Positions 17,835 through 26,442 of a stretch of DNA of 64,000 nucleotides are shown piece by piece. This DNA is from Shewanella saliphila (lineage in GTDB: Bacteria > Pseudomonadota > Gammaproteobacteria > Enterobacterales > Shewanellaceae). The DNA lies in contig NZ_BMQV01000003.1 of NCBI RefSeq assembly GCF_014648295.1, positions 102,401-166,400 of the forward strand, given 5' to 3'. The position numbers and the translations under genes are program-made. Under the pieces are notes generated by a model. The model was given only the letters and a program-made list of their open reading frames with translations, was not told the DNA's origin and did not search any database. Positions within the stretch are counted from its first letter, which is position 1. Each line of letters begins with the position of its first letter.

Positions 17835-19640
17835 ATGTCATTTTTTAATTTATTTTCAAAGAAGAAAGATAACAAAAAGAGCATTAGCAACAGTAATGAG
17901 ATCGAAGGTGAAAAACTATTTCGTCAAGGGATTCAATACTCTCAACTTGGTAATCAACAAGAAGCCATTAAATTTTTCACAAGATCAATAGAAGTCAGCC
18001 CAAACCACTCTGCTGTTTATATAAATAGGGGAGCGTGTTTTATGATTCAAGAAAGATATCTTGAATCATTTGACGATTTTTCCTATGCAATAGAAATGGA
18101 AAAGAATGGTTTATCAATAGATGCAGAGGCTTGCACTCCTGCTGCAATTCAAAATATTCAACGTATCCAACCGTTCATAGCATTTGAGCAAAAAACTGGT
18201 GATGCAGTGAGGGCACAATTAACATCAGATGGCGTAGAGCATTTTACAAAGAGGTGGTCTGAAGTTTTATTTGACCAATTTTTAGGTAACGATGTTCGTA
18301 TAGCTCAACAGTTTATATATGAAGAGATTAAAGAACTTGAAGAAATGGGGGGCACTCATCAAGAATATGCTCTGAATTGTGGTGTGGATTACAAGAAGTT
18401 TTCAAATGTAGCTATTGAACAGGATACAGGAAAAGCATTCATAATGTTCAAGAGTGTTTTATGTTGTTTTAGTAGAACACCTGAAGTAATGTTTCAGATT
18501 AGAACTAAAGTTCTTGAACAACTCCTTAATCTCATCAGTCAAGGTACGCAAACTGAGTCAGAGCGAATTTCAAATTTAATAAACTGGGCAAAGAAACATG
18601 GCTTGCCAGAAAGAGAATTGGTAGAAGGGATGTTTGGCGAACAACGATATGAAGGTTTCCCTTCAGATGTTGATTCCATAACTTACTTAAAGGAGTTTAA
18701 CCGTTTCGTTAAAGGCAGTATTTATGATTGTAATGGCTCTTTAGAAGTTAACCTTAATCATAAAAATATCAAAAAATTACCATCTGAATTTTTTGATCTT
18801 GTTGGTATTCATGTCTTGTATCTACATACAAACAGTTTGATTGAATTGCCAGCCGAAATTGGAAATTTATCTAATTTATACAAATTAGATTTAGGGAAGA
18901 ATAAGTTAAAGTGTATTCCTAGAACTTTATGTAATCTTAATCACTTAGAATATTTAAATTTACATGGTAATGACTTAGCTAAGTTGCCAGATGAAATAGT
19001 AAACTTAGAAAACCTTACGCAAATAAACCTATCAGGCAATCCAGAACTGGTGCTCACAGCCAAACAAAAAGAGTGGCTAAGTTACTTTGATGAAGATGAT
19101 ATTTGGATTGATTCAGATCTATTGAACCGAAGTAACAGTGAACACATCAACTTAAATAGTTTGGGTAGAATGCATTTGACTGATGCTGAAGTGGACATCA
19201 TGTTTATTGTAAAAAATGATGATGTTCTATATGTAAATAATCAGGCCGACTCGCTCTACGAAGTTGATAAAGATGGTGATCTAAAGCTAGATGGTAGAGT
19301 TGTTAATTTTATTTTTAGAGATGGGCACGAAGCAATTCAAGTATTTGTAGCTTTTGATGATCAAGATTCTTATTCAATGTTTACTATGAATATGGGAAGA
19401 GACGATAGGCTCAATTATGTTGCTCAAGCTATTTTTCAGTTCATAGGTGAAAATAACATAGATAATTTATTCTCATTAGAAGGTCGTTATTCCAGTCAAT
19501 ACCACTATGCTTTCAAATTATACAAGAAAGGCGATAAACACTTTATGGTGAACAATAGTCAATCTCAAGCCTATTTGATCTCAGATGATACATTTAAGTC
19601 AGAAGATGTAGATGCTATAAAGTCCGAGTTCTGGAACTAA
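17835..19640 (+). CDS. TPR and leucine-rich-repeat protein, island cargo
   Basis: A 601-residue protein of unknown function. Residues about 24-100 hold two to three tetratricopeptide repeats (GIQYSQLGNQQEAIKFF, AVYINRGACFMIQERY). Residues about 295-385 hold four leucine-rich repeats with the LPxEIGNLxNLxxLxL pattern. Between them lies an alpha-helical region of about 180 residues, and a C-terminal domain of about 200 residues is alpha/beta, with no family I can name. There is no signal peptide, so it should be cytoplasmic. The start has AAGGGA 7 nt upstream and follows darT by 14 bp on the same strand. It may be a third member of the toxin-antitoxin operon, or independent cargo. Base composition is strongly AT-rich like darT. 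Confidence 0.75.
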   Translation: MSFFNLFSKKKDNKKSISNSNEIEGEKLFRQGIQYSQLGNQQEAIKFFTRSIEVSPNHSAVYINRGACFMIQERYLESFDDFSYAIEMEKNGLSIDAEACTPAAIQNIQRIQPFIAFEQKTGDAVRAQLTSDGVEHFTKRWSEVLFDQFLGNDVRIAQQFIYEEIKELEEMGGTHQEYALNCGVDYKKFSNVAIEQDTGKAFIMFKSVLCCFSRTPEVMFQIRTKVLEQLLNLISQGTQTESERISNLINWAKKHGLPERELVEGMFGEQRYEGFPSDVDSITYLKEFNRFVKGSIYDCNGSLEVNLNHKNIKKLPSEFFDLVGIHVLYLHTNSLIELPAEIGNLSNLYKLDLGKNKLKCIPRTLCNLNHLEYLNLHGNDLAKLPDEIVNLENLTQINLSGNPELVLTAKQKEWLSYFDEDDIWIDSDLLNRSNSEHINLNSLGRMHLTDAEVDIMFIVKNDDVLYVNNQADSLYEVDKDGDLKLDGRVVNFIFRDGHEAIQVFVAFDDQDSYSMFTMNMGRDDRLNYVAQAIFQFIGENNIDNLFSLEGRYSSQYHYAFKLYKKGDKHFMVNNSQSQAYLISDDTFKSEDVDAIKSEFWN

Positions 19641-19847
19641 TGGTTTTACTTACTTTTGTTGATTTAAGTCGATCTTAATGGCTTAAAATCATTTAAATCT
19701 ACAAATAACAGTCAAAATGTATAATTAAATTTATTGGGTGCCTTTTTAGGTATTAATTTTAAAGGGTTTAGTTCTCACTCACTCACCCATCTTCTGGTTT
19801 ATGTGTTTATTACCTTTTTAATTTACAGCTTAGCACAACGAATTAAC

Positions 19848-19880
19848 AAAAAGCCCTGGCATTATTGTCAGGGCTTTTTT
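19848..19880. terminator. Bidirectional terminator between the island and hmp
   Basis: AAAAAGCCCTG / CAGGGCTTTTT arms with a 10-nt loop and T-tracts on both strands. It can end both the island cargo transcript and the convergent hmp gene. Confidence 0.85.
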
Positions 19881-19910
19881 AATCTAATAAGAGTTCAAAA
19901 TCTTTTATTG

Positions 19911-21092
19911 TTAAGCGGTTAATGATTCTGCTGGGCCGAAGAACTCGAAATGGATCTGGCTTGCTGGTACACCTAGGCTGGTGGCGATAGCTAAAGCGGC
20001 TTTCATAAAGCCAATAGGGCCGAGGACATATAGTTCTATGTCGCGATCTGCTGGCAATTGCGCTTCGATGAATGAAGCATCAATAAAGCCTGTTGCATGT
20101 GGTTGGCAGTGCGCTTGTGGCTGGCTGTAAATGTATAGCGGTTTGATATTGCTGTTGGCTTTGGCAAGTGTATCTACATGCTGTTTAAAGGCATGTACGT
20201 CGCTGTTAATCGCGGCATGAATAAAGCGAATGTCACGGCCAGACCCTGCAGCGGTATTGAGCATGCTGATGGCGGGTGTAATACCGACGCCGCCAGTGAG
20301 TAGCACTAATGGTTTTGCATTTTTACGTAAGGTAAAGTCACCACTTGGTGCGCGTAACTTTACTTTGTCACCGAGCTGAATATTATTGTGTAAATGGTTT
20401 GATACCACACCATTAGGCTCTCGTTTTACGCTAATTCTCAGGTAGTCTTTGCCTGCGGCATCTGACAAGCTGTAGTTACGACGCACAGCTACGCCATCGA
20501 TATCGTCAAATAGGATGGTTAAAAATTGTCCCGCTTCAAAATCGGGTAAGCCTTGGTTATCAAAAGGCTGAAAGTAAAATGAGGTGATAACCGAGCTTTC
20601 ATCTTCACGCTTAACTAAAATGAATTCACGTTCGCCGCGCCAGCCACCCTCTTTTTGTTCATTTGCTGTGTAAACCGATTCTTCTGCGGCAATTAAAATA
20701 TTAGCCAATTGGCCATAAGCTTTAGCCCAGGCATCAATCACTTCATCTGTTGCCGCGTCACCTAAAACGGCTTTAATGGCTTGCAGTAAACAACTGCCCA
20801 CCGCGTCGTATTGCTCAGGTAAAATGCCTAATGCAGTGTGTTTTTGAACAATTTTACTTACGGCGTCACTTAAATTACCCAGCTCATCAATATTAGCGCC
20901 ATAGGCAATCACTGCGTTCGCTAACGCTTTAGGTTGAGTGCCTTTGCCTTGGTTAGTTTGATTAAAATAAGGTAACACTTCAGGGTGTTGGCTAAACAAT
21001 AAAGGGTAAAAATGACTGGTAATGTCATTCGCATAAATTTGTAATGCCGGTACGGTGGCTTTAATAATTTGAACAGTTGCAGTGTCTAACAT
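19911..21092 (-). CDS. hmp: Flavohaemoglobin, nitric oxide dioxygenase
   Basis: Converts nitric oxide and oxygen to nitrate using NAD(P)H; cytoplasmic. At 393 residues it has the usual length. The globin part (1-140) shows Tyr29 in HFYP, Gln53 and proximal His85 in QKHTALG. The FAD-binding domain follows with RRNYSLSD near residue 206, and the NAD domain with GGVGITPAISML near residue 270 and a C-terminal FFGP. It is divergent from norR, with a sigma54-type promoter and three NorR-type sites between them, so induction by nitric oxide is expected. The terminator lies 31 bp beyond its stop. Confidence 0.97.
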   Translation of the reverse strand: MLDTATVQIIKATVPALQIYANDITSHFYPLLFSQHPEVLPYFNQTNQGKGTQPKALANAVIAYGANIDELGNLSDAVSKIVQKHTALGILPEQYDAVGSCLLQAIKAVLGDAATDEVIDAWAKAYGQLANILIAAEESVYTANEQKEGGWRGEREFILVKREDESSVITSFYFQPFDNQGLPDFEAGQFLTILFDDIDGVAVRRNYSLSDAAGKDYLRISVKREPNGVVSNHLHNNIQLGDKVKLRAPSGDFTLRKNAKPLVLLTGGVGITPAISMLNTAAGSGRDIRFIHAAINSDVHAFKQHVDTLAKANSNIKPLYIYSQPQAHCQPHATGFIDASFIEAQLPADRDIELYVLGPIGFMKAALAIATSLGVPASQIHFEFFGPAESLTA

Positions 21093-21158
21093 TGATGAGT
21101 CCTTTTAGGCATAAAATTGCGATAAACTTCAATTGTTTATCTGCGATACTGTCTGTAT

Positions 21159-21174
21159 TACACATAACGTGCCA
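21159..21174 (-). promoter_or_regulatory. Sigma54-type -24/-12 promoter for hmp
   Basis: On the minus strand TGGCACGTTATGTGTA matches TGGCACG-N4-TTGCA, except that the -12 GC is GT. The GG and GT dinucleotides have the required 10-nt separation. It lies 67 bp upstream of the hmp ATG and immediately downstream of the NorR-type sites, as expected for a NorR-controlled gene. Confidence 0.6.
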
Positions 21175-21215
21175 ATATTTATCTAATTGATTTATAAGTA
21201 ATAATATAGCTAAGG

Positions 21216-21273
21216 GTTAAATTGACCTAGATCAATAAACATGTCAAATTAACCTAAATTAGGTTAATTCGAC
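21216..21273. promoter_or_regulatory. Three NorR-type enhancer sites (GT-N7-AC)
   Basis: GTTAAATTGAC (21216-21226), GTCAAATTAAC (21243-21253) and GTTAATTCGAC (21263-21273) all fit the GT-N7-AC pattern bound by E. coli NorR, where three such sites are also needed. They are 27 and 20 bp apart. They sit 42 to 114 bp upstream of the hmp sigma54 element and reach to 5 bp before the norR ATG, so NorR may also control itself. The second and third sites are embedded in an 11-bp-arm palindrome (21247-21269). Confidence 0.65.
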
Positions 21274-21278
21274 TCACT

Positions 21279-22859
21279 ATGAATATTTCCCCTTTCATTG
21301 ATATTGTAGAAGACTTAAATCGCGATCTGACTAAATCGGAACGTTATTTACGACTTATTCAAGCGATTCAACGTGCCATTCCTTGTGACGCAGTGGCGTT
21401 ATTAAAGCTCAAACACGATTACTTGATGCCTGTTGCGGTGGTTGGTCTTAAACAAGAAGCGTTGGCACGGCAGTTTTCTATTCATCATCATCCGCGATTG
21501 CAGCAAATACTTGCCAGCCCACACATAACTCGTTTTGATGCCGACTCAAGCCTAGCCGATCCTTATGATGGTTTGGTGGACGACGGCAGTGAGCAATTGC
21601 ACGTACATGACTGTATGGGCTGCACTATTTATGTTGATGGCAAAGTGTGGGGTGTGCTCACCCTAGATGCGATGCAAGCTGGCAGTTTTGATGCCCTCAA
21701 TCCTACCGAAACCCGAGCATATATTGCAGGGGTGGCAGCAGCGATTAAAACCAGCGAGCACATTGAAGCACTTGAGGCCAAAATTGAACAAAGCCATCAG
21801 GTAGCTCAAGTAACCTTAGGCCCCTCAACCATTATTGGTAAAAGTGCAGCTATTAACGCCTTACAAGCCGAAATAAATACGGTTGCTAATAGTGATTTGT
21901 CGGTGTTGATTACCGGTGAGACCGGCGTGGGCAAAGAGTTAGTGGCTAAAAGTATTCATCAGCAATCACGGCGTAATCTACAACCCTTGGTGCAAATCAA
22001 TTGCGCAGCATTACCTGAAAGTATTGTAGAAAGCGAACTGTTTGGTCATGTTAAAGGGGCATTTTCTGGTGCGGTGAGTGATCGCCGTGGCCGTTTTGAA
22101 TTAGCCGATGGCGGCACGTTATTTTTAGATGAAGTGGGCGAGTTGCCATTAGCGGTACAAGCTAAGCTATTGCGTGCCCTACAAAATGGCGAAATTCAAC
22201 GCGTTGGTAGCGACAAGATTATTGTGGTCGATGTGAGAATCATTGCCGCGACAAATCGCCATTTACAGCAAGAAGTGAAAGAAGGGCGTTTTAGGGCGGA
22301 TTTGTATCACCGCTTGAGTGTTTATCCTTTGCCTGTGCCGCCATTACGCGAGCGCGGTAAAGACGTTATTTTACTGGCGGGGTATTTCTTAGAAAAAAGT
22401 CAGCATCAATTGGGCGTCGCCAAACTGAGGTTACAGCAAACGGCGATTGAACAACTTATGCAATATGATTGGCCGGGCAATGTGCGTGAGTTAGAGCATC
22501 TTTTAAGTCGGGCTGCATTAAGGGCAATAAGCGAACAAGGCCGTCTTGCCAGTATTATTAGCATTGGCTGTGTTCATCTTGGGATTGAATTTGCTGTTAA
22601 TCAGCCAGAAGTGGCTACAGAGTTAGCTCCAGCAACTCAAGTTGATAGCCCGGCAGAGGTTGAGCTAGCACAAGTTTGTCGCTATGGCTTACGCGACTCT
22701 ACCGATCAATATCAACGTCAGGTTATTTGTGCAGTATTAGCGAAAGAACGCGGTAATTTGGCCGCTGTCGCACGAACGTTAAAACTTGACCGAAGTAATC
22801 TTATTCGCACCATGCGCCGCCTGGATATCGATCCAAACGGCAGTGTGCTTGTTAGTTAA
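21279..22859 (+). CDS. norR: Nitric-oxide-sensing sigma54 activator NorR
   Basis: Transcription activator of 526 residues. Residues 1-170 are a GAF domain that in E. coli holds a non-haem iron sensing nitric oxide. Residues about 185-415 are the AAA+ domain: Walker A GETGVGKE, the sigma54-contact loop GAFSGA at 260-265 (usual GAFTGA, Thr to Ser), Walker B LFLDEVGE and the arginine region YHRLSVYPLPVPPLRER. Residues about 480-526 are a Fis-type helix-turn-helix (GNLAAVARTLKLDRSNLIRTM). It is divergent from hmp, its probable target. Confidence 0.92.
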   Translation: MNISPFIDIVEDLNRDLTKSERYLRLIQAIQRAIPCDAVALLKLKHDYLMPVAVVGLKQEALARQFSIHHHPRLQQILASPHITRFDADSSLADPYDGLVDDGSEQLHVHDCMGCTIYVDGKVWGVLTLDAMQAGSFDALNPTETRAYIAGVAAAIKTSEHIEALEAKIEQSHQVAQVTLGPSTIIGKSAAINALQAEINTVANSDLSVLITGETGVGKELVAKSIHQQSRRNLQPLVQINCAALPESIVESELFGHVKGAFSGAVSDRRGRFELADGGTLFLDEVGELPLAVQAKLLRALQNGEIQRVGSDKIIVVDVRIIAATNRHLQQEVKEGRFRADLYHRLSVYPLPVPPLRERGKDVILLAGYFLEKSQHQLGVAKLRLQQTAIEQLMQYDWPGNVRELEHLLSRAALRAISEQGRLASIISIGCVHLGIEFAVNQPEVATELAPATQVDSPAEVELAQVCRYGLRDSTDQYQRQVICAVLAKERGNLAAVARTLKLDRSNLIRTMRRLDIDPNGSVLVS

Positions 22860-22894
22860 CTTATTGATGGGAAACGGATTTTAATCCTCCACAA

Positions 22895-23746
22895 TTAATG
22901 CTTTGACTTTAATTGACTAAAATAATCATCCCAACTGGTATGTTCTCGGCCTGCTGCTTGTGTGAAGTGGCTTGGGTTATCGGCTTTACCTTGTGATATG
23001 CCTTGGTATATTCCTGCGACCACAGTGCCGATAAACTCGCCGAGATCGGTAATGCTGCGCTGCTTAAATTGCTCAAATGTGATTGGCTGATAAGTAAGCT
23101 GAGTATCAAAAGCAAGATTTAAATAATCTGCCAATTGATATTGAGTGATGGGATCACTGTTTAAGTTATACGTTTTACCGTTATGGTGGTTTTCGGTCAG
23201 CATTTTGGCATAGGCAAACCCCAGCTCATCTCTGGTGGTATAGCCACACTTACCTTCGGCAGCACAGTTAAAAATACCGCCCACTTGTTGATAGGTGTCT
23301 ATGTATTCAACATCAGGCTCAATGTAAATACCGTTTCGACCAATGACCCACTCTAACGTGCTTTCGTGCACATCTTTTTCTGTTTGCCGATTACTTTGGA
23401 TCACAGGTGAAAATGCGGTGCCTTCTTCAGCGCCTTGAACACTGGTGTACACAATTTTTTGTACTCCAGCTTGTTTAGCCGCTTCGATGACATTGCGATG
23501 TTGTTGAATGCGTTTGTCTGGTGAGTCCATGCCTGACACCAGTAACAGCACATCAACAGAGTGTAGCGACTGCAGCAGTTGGGCTGGGTCGTTGTAGTCA
23601 CCGGATCTGACTTCAACGCCTAAATGCTGGGCTTTTTCTGGGGTGCGCGCAAGGGCAATAATATGATGCTCTGGTGAGTGAGCGAGTAGAGCTTTAACAA
23701 TGGCGCTACCTAGTTTTCCGCTGGCTGCAGTGATGGCAATGTTCAT
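22895..23746 (-). CDS. NmrA-like/SDR NAD(P)-binding oxidoreductase (YtfG/QorB-like)
   Basis: A 283-residue Rossmann-fold protein with an N-terminal nucleotide motif TAASGKLGSAIVKALL, the pattern of NmrA-like atypical short-chain dehydrogenases. Length and the DVLLLVSGMDSP and KIVYTSVQGAEEG segments fit the NADPH:quinone oxidoreductase 2 (YtfG) group of about 286 residues. Expected role: NADPH-dependent quinone or aldehyde reduction, or redox sensing. It converges with norR and is followed by no strong terminator. The exact substrate cannot be told. Confidence 0.8.
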   Translation of the reverse strand: MNIAITAASGKLGSAIVKALLAHSPEHHIIALARTPEKAQHLGVEVRSGDYNDPAQLLQSLHSVDVLLLVSGMDSPDKRIQQHRNVIEAAKQAGVQKIVYTSVQGAEEGTAFSPVIQSNRQTEKDVHESTLEWVIGRNGIYIEPDVEYIDTYQQVGGIFNCAAEGKCGYTTRDELGFAYAKMLTENHHNGKTYNLNSDPITQYQLADYLNLAFDTQLTYQPITFEQFKQRSITDLGEFIGTVVAGIYQGISQGKADNPSHFTQAAGREHTSWDDYFSQLKSKH

Positions 23747-23803
23747 GATATTGGCCTTAGTAATGAGATGTCGATGTTGTAATCTACTTAACCTGAGCTC
23801 AGG

Positions 23804-24106
23804 TTACTTATTAGTCACCGCGTTTTTGACTGTGGTTTTTAAGTTTTGCATAAAGGTTTTAAAGTGCGGCATAAAATCAATAAACAGCGGGTGTTTACGG
23901 TTATGCATCATCAATGGGCCTAATAAACGTAACCCAACACTTAATTTAGTGGCGTCTGACTCTGGGAGTCCACTGCCTATTTTAAGGTTTTCAACGAGTT
24001 TAAATAAATCTTCTCGGTCTTGAAATTCAAACTGTAACTGCTGAATACTTTGTTGATTATCATCAAGATGCTCAACTGTAATACGATATTGATTGTCTTT
24101 GCTCAT
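23804..24106 (-). CDS. DUF3861 domain protein
   Basis: A 100-residue cytoplasmic protein that I recognise as DUF3861: it opens QYRITVEHLDD and ends with RKHPLFIDFMPHFKTFMQNLK, the family's most conserved stretch. No function is known for the family. The ATG has GAGG about 8 nt upstream. It lies between the DUF2798 gene and the NmrA-like gene on the same strand, with 15 and 57 bp gaps, so the three may be one transcript. Confidence 0.75.
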   Translation of the reverse strand: MSKDNQYRITVEHLDDNQQSIQQLQFEFQDREDLFKLVENLKIGSGLPESDATKLSVGLRLLGPLMMHNRKHPLFIDFMPHFKTFMQNLKTTVKNAVTNK

Positions 24107-24121
24107 GGGGAGTACCTCAGA

Positions 24122-24613
24122 TTAACTTTTTAAAAATCGTTCAATTTTAGGTTTGATTGTTAATGAGGTCATTATCATTAACGTTAAGCCTAATGGCAGT
24201 GCGGCAAGCAGTGCATCTAGCCAGTGGTTAAACAATGCAGTATTGCTACTAAAGCCAATATTATTAATGGCAGTCGATAGCGCCATTGCTGATTCCATGG
24301 TGATAGCCATCAACAGGCCAACGATGATGTTGCGCATTTTTTCGCTGGTATTAGGTAGGCATCTTTGAACAACATAAGTGAATAAAGCCATGAAGATGAA
24401 TCCGGCAGGTATAACCGTGACCGCGGCAAGCAGAAATGACATTAACCAATCATTAAAGAAGGTGTCGCTATAACCTATGTTGATGTAGGTCATTAAACCA
24501 ATGAGTGAACCGCCCATGACTGTCATCATCGCAAGCACTACCAATACTTTATGGGCGATAGGGGTTTTCTTTGAGTCTATATTGGACAATGGCATAACGG
24601 GTTGTGAATGCAT
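24122..24613 (-). CDS. DUF2798 membrane protein, two tandem repeats
   Basis: Inner-membrane protein of 163 residues with four hydrophobic segments arranged as two similar halves, each with an F(N/F)xW(L)xxxLLAA segment (NDWLMSFLLAAV, NHWLDALLAALP). This repeat is typical of DUF2798. The ATG at 24611-24613 is preferred over an in-frame TTG at 24625. Function is unknown. It heads a likely three-gene set with the DUF3861 and NmrA-like genes. Confidence 0.7.
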   Translation of the reverse strand: MHSQPVMPLSNIDSKKTPIAHKVLVVLAMMTVMGGSLIGLMTYINIGYSDTFFNDWLMSFLLAAVTVIPAGFIFMALFTYVVQRCLPNTSEKMRNIIVGLLMAITMESAMALSTAINNIGFSSNTALFNHWLDALLAALPLGLTLMIMTSLTIKPKIERFLKS

Positions 24614-24825
24614 TTTGTTTCTCAATTGATTAGAATGGAGATGATTTATGTTGATAAAATCAACTATATTTGCTTTGGTTGACTATGTCCACCAGTTTGT
24701 TTGTGTCGACGGTTAAGACTGTGGCTTATGGTTGGGATATTTTTTATGTGCTAATAGAAATTTTTTTCAGTAAACTCTGGTCAATATCAATTGAATAAAT
24801 TAGCCATTTCTAAAGGATGGATGTA

Positions 24826-25575
24826 ATGCAAAAAAATGTTGTGAGTCATATAGCGTTGGTAGTGGCATTGGTTGCGGTCATCGCCGCTGGTGTAATGGTG
24901 TTTGGATCGTCTATGGGGCTGTGGGACCCAATAACGGGCTTTGTTGCGAGCCGTACATATCACAATGTGCTCGGATATATTGTGGTGGCCGTGGCGCTAG
25001 TCAGTTTAGTTAGCGGTATAATGATTAAGACTGATAATCCTAAAGCGCGCGGGACTGCAAAGTCAGTCGTAGCATTACTGTTGGGGATTGCGATGTTGTC
25101 GCCCATGTTGAAGGGGCTCATTATCGAGCCGGTAAGGTACCCACCTATCCATGATATTACGACAGATACACAGAGTCCGCCGCAATTTACGTTTTTAACC
25201 GACAGCCGTATTGGTGCTAAAAATACTTTAGTGTATGGCGGGGCCGAAATTGCAGCGCAGCAGTTGCAAGCCTATCCCGATATTCAACCTATACTTTCGG
25301 ATTTACCTGCCGAGGCGGCGTTTGCCAAAACCCTTGATGTGGCTAAAGCAATGGGCTGGGCGATTGTAGACCAACAACCTAAAGCACTACGTTTTGAAGC
25401 AAGTGCCAGAACGCCATTTTTCAATTTTGCTGACGATGTTGTCGTGGTGGTGGCGAGTGCAGAGCAGGGCAGCCGTATTGACCTGCGCAGTGTATCGCGT
25501 ATTGGTCGAGGAGATGCAGGGGTAAATGCCAAGCGTATCAAAGAGTTTAGTCAGCGCTTTACCGAATCACTTTAG
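24826..25575 (+). CDS. DUF1499 membrane protein
   Basis: A 249-residue protein with three hydrophobic segments in the first 100 residues (VALVAVIAAGVMVF, YIVVAVALVSLVS, SVVALLLGIAMLS) and a soluble C-terminal domain from about 110 on. The PPIHDITTD motif and the late KRIKEFSQRF helix identify DUF1499, whose function is unknown. I placed the start at the ATG at 24826, because AAAGG (24813-24817) is properly spaced to it. The ATG at 24817 overlaps that SD. A terminator follows 25 bp after the stop. Confidence 0.78.
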   Translation: MQKNVVSHIALVVALVAVIAAGVMVFGSSMGLWDPITGFVASRTYHNVLGYIVVAVALVSLVSGIMIKTDNPKARGTAKSVVALLLGIAMLSPMLKGLIIEPVRYPPIHDITTDTQSPPQFTFLTDSRIGAKNTLVYGGAEIAAQQLQAYPDIQPILSDLPAEAAFAKTLDVAKAMGWAIVDQQPKALRFEASARTPFFNFADDVVVVVASAEQGSRIDLRSVSRIGRGDAGVNAKRIKEFSQRFTESL

Positions 25576-25600
25576 CGGTATGGCTATTGTCGTGTGATAA

Positions 25601-25626
25601 AAAAGAGCACTCAGGTGCTCTTTTTT
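25601..25626 (+). terminator. Intrinsic terminator after the DUF1499 gene
   Basis: GAGCAC / GTGCTC stem (25605-25610, 25615-25620) with a TCAG loop, flanked by A-run and T-run. Confidence 0.8.
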
Positions 25627-25681
25627 ATGGAAGAGAGAATGGTTTTAACAAAATGTGAGGTCATAATACACAATGGTATAA

Positions 25682-25697
25682 GATGACATTTGTCATC
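25682..25697. promoter_or_regulatory. Short palindrome upstream of the 25777 gene, possible operator
   Basis: GATGACA-TT-TGTCATC, a perfect 7-bp inverted repeat 79 bp before the next ATG. No clear -35/-10 pair accompanies it, so a regulator site is only a suggestion. Confidence 0.35.
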
Positions 25698-25776
25698 CTT
25701 GATTGCTGACAAAGTGCACTAAAACACAAGCAGGGTTTTGCTGATAATGAATCCATACCAACAAGGAGGCTTTATC

Positions 25777-26346
25777 ATGCAACATAAATCATTGGATCAG
25801 CAGTTAATTGAATACCGTCAAAACCGTGCATTGGCGATGCCGTTATCTGGCATGATTGTTTGGAGTATTTTATTTGCTTTAAGCTTTATTTTACCCGCTT
25901 CACAAATGGTAATGGCTATTTTTATCGGTACGGGCTCAATTGTGTATTTGGCCATGGGGGTATCTAAACTAACAGGGGAAGGCTTTGGTTTTAAGAAAGC
26001 AGCTGACCGCAATTGGTTCGATAATGTGTTTCTGGCTGCAGTAGGGATGAGTTTTTTAACCTTTGGCATTAGCATTCCATTTTTTATGGAAAATTATCTT
26101 GCACTCCCTTTTGTGTTAGCGATTCAAACAGGGTTAATGTGGCTGGTGCATGGCGTGATAGCGGCGCAAAAAATTGCCATAGCGCATGCTATTGTCCGCA
26201 CCATTGCTTGTGTTGTTGCCTTTCAATTATGGCCAGAATTAAGCTTTCACATTCAACCGTTAATTGTGGTGTTGTGTTATGGGGTTACTATTCCGGTGAT
26301 GGAATCTCATTGGCGCCAGCAACAAAAAATGGAGTTGAGTGTTTAA
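25777..26346 (+). CDS. DUF7010-like integral membrane protein
   Basis: A 189-residue protein with five or six hydrophobic segments and the opening MQHKSLDQQLIEYRQNRALA. The QxNRALAMPLSGMIVW stretch resembles DUF7010 proteins, whose function is unknown; the match is from memory and not strong. The ATG at 25777 is chosen because AAGGAGG (25763-25769) is ideally placed. A longer reading from 25738 would run through this SD. It stands alone between two terminators. Confidence 0.65.
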   Translation: MQHKSLDQQLIEYRQNRALAMPLSGMIVWSILFALSFILPASQMVMAIFIGTGSIVYLAMGVSKLTGEGFGFKKAADRNWFDNVFLAAVGMSFLTFGISIPFFMENYLALPFVLAIQTGLMWLVHGVIAAQKIAIAHAIVRTIACVVAFQLWPELSFHIQPLIVVLCYGVTIPVMESHWRQQQKMELSV

Positions 26347-26376
26347 TATCTTCCGCGTTAATAATTGATGACCACA

Positions 26377-26406
26377 TAAAAAAAGCCACAGCACTGGGCT
26401 GTGGCT
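26377..26406 (-). terminator. Intrinsic terminator of fccA
   Basis: AGCCACAG / CTGTGGCT stem (26384-26391, 26399-26406) with an A-run at 26377-26384, which is the T-tract on the minus strand, 37 bp past the fccA stop. Confidence 0.8.
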
Positions 26407-26442
26407 CCACTGATACTAGCAAATCAGTTAATTCTTAATTGC

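Larger units (their letters stand above)
8040..19850. mobile_element. Recombinase-trio genomic island with DarT/NADAR and TPR-LRR cargo (ends approximate)
   Basis: An accessory block sits between the ssb terminator (ends 8034) and the terminator before hmp (begins 19848). It carries six overlapping genes for three tyrosine recombinases, two coiled-coil proteins and a RecD2-like helicase (8108-16115), then a three-gene cargo set (16214-19640). The whole block is visibly richer in A and T than its flanks, most strongly in the cargo. Organisation with several tyrosine recombinases plus small coiled-coil partners recalls Tn554 (TnpA, TnpB, TnpC), recombinase-in-trio elements and Gamma-Mobile-Trio islands, but I cannot assign it to any of these by eye. 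I found no convincing att duplication, so the limits are inferred from gene content. Confidence 0.75.

Noticed and set aside
8038..19752. CTTTCTAGG / CTTTTTAGG as att direct repeats
   Set aside because: Nine bases with a mismatch in AT-rich DNA can occur by chance, and no longer duplication supports it.
19734..19922. 62-residue plus-strand reading frame after the TPR-LRR gene
   Set aside because: It runs through the bidirectional terminator into the end of hmp, lacks an SD and shows no family character.
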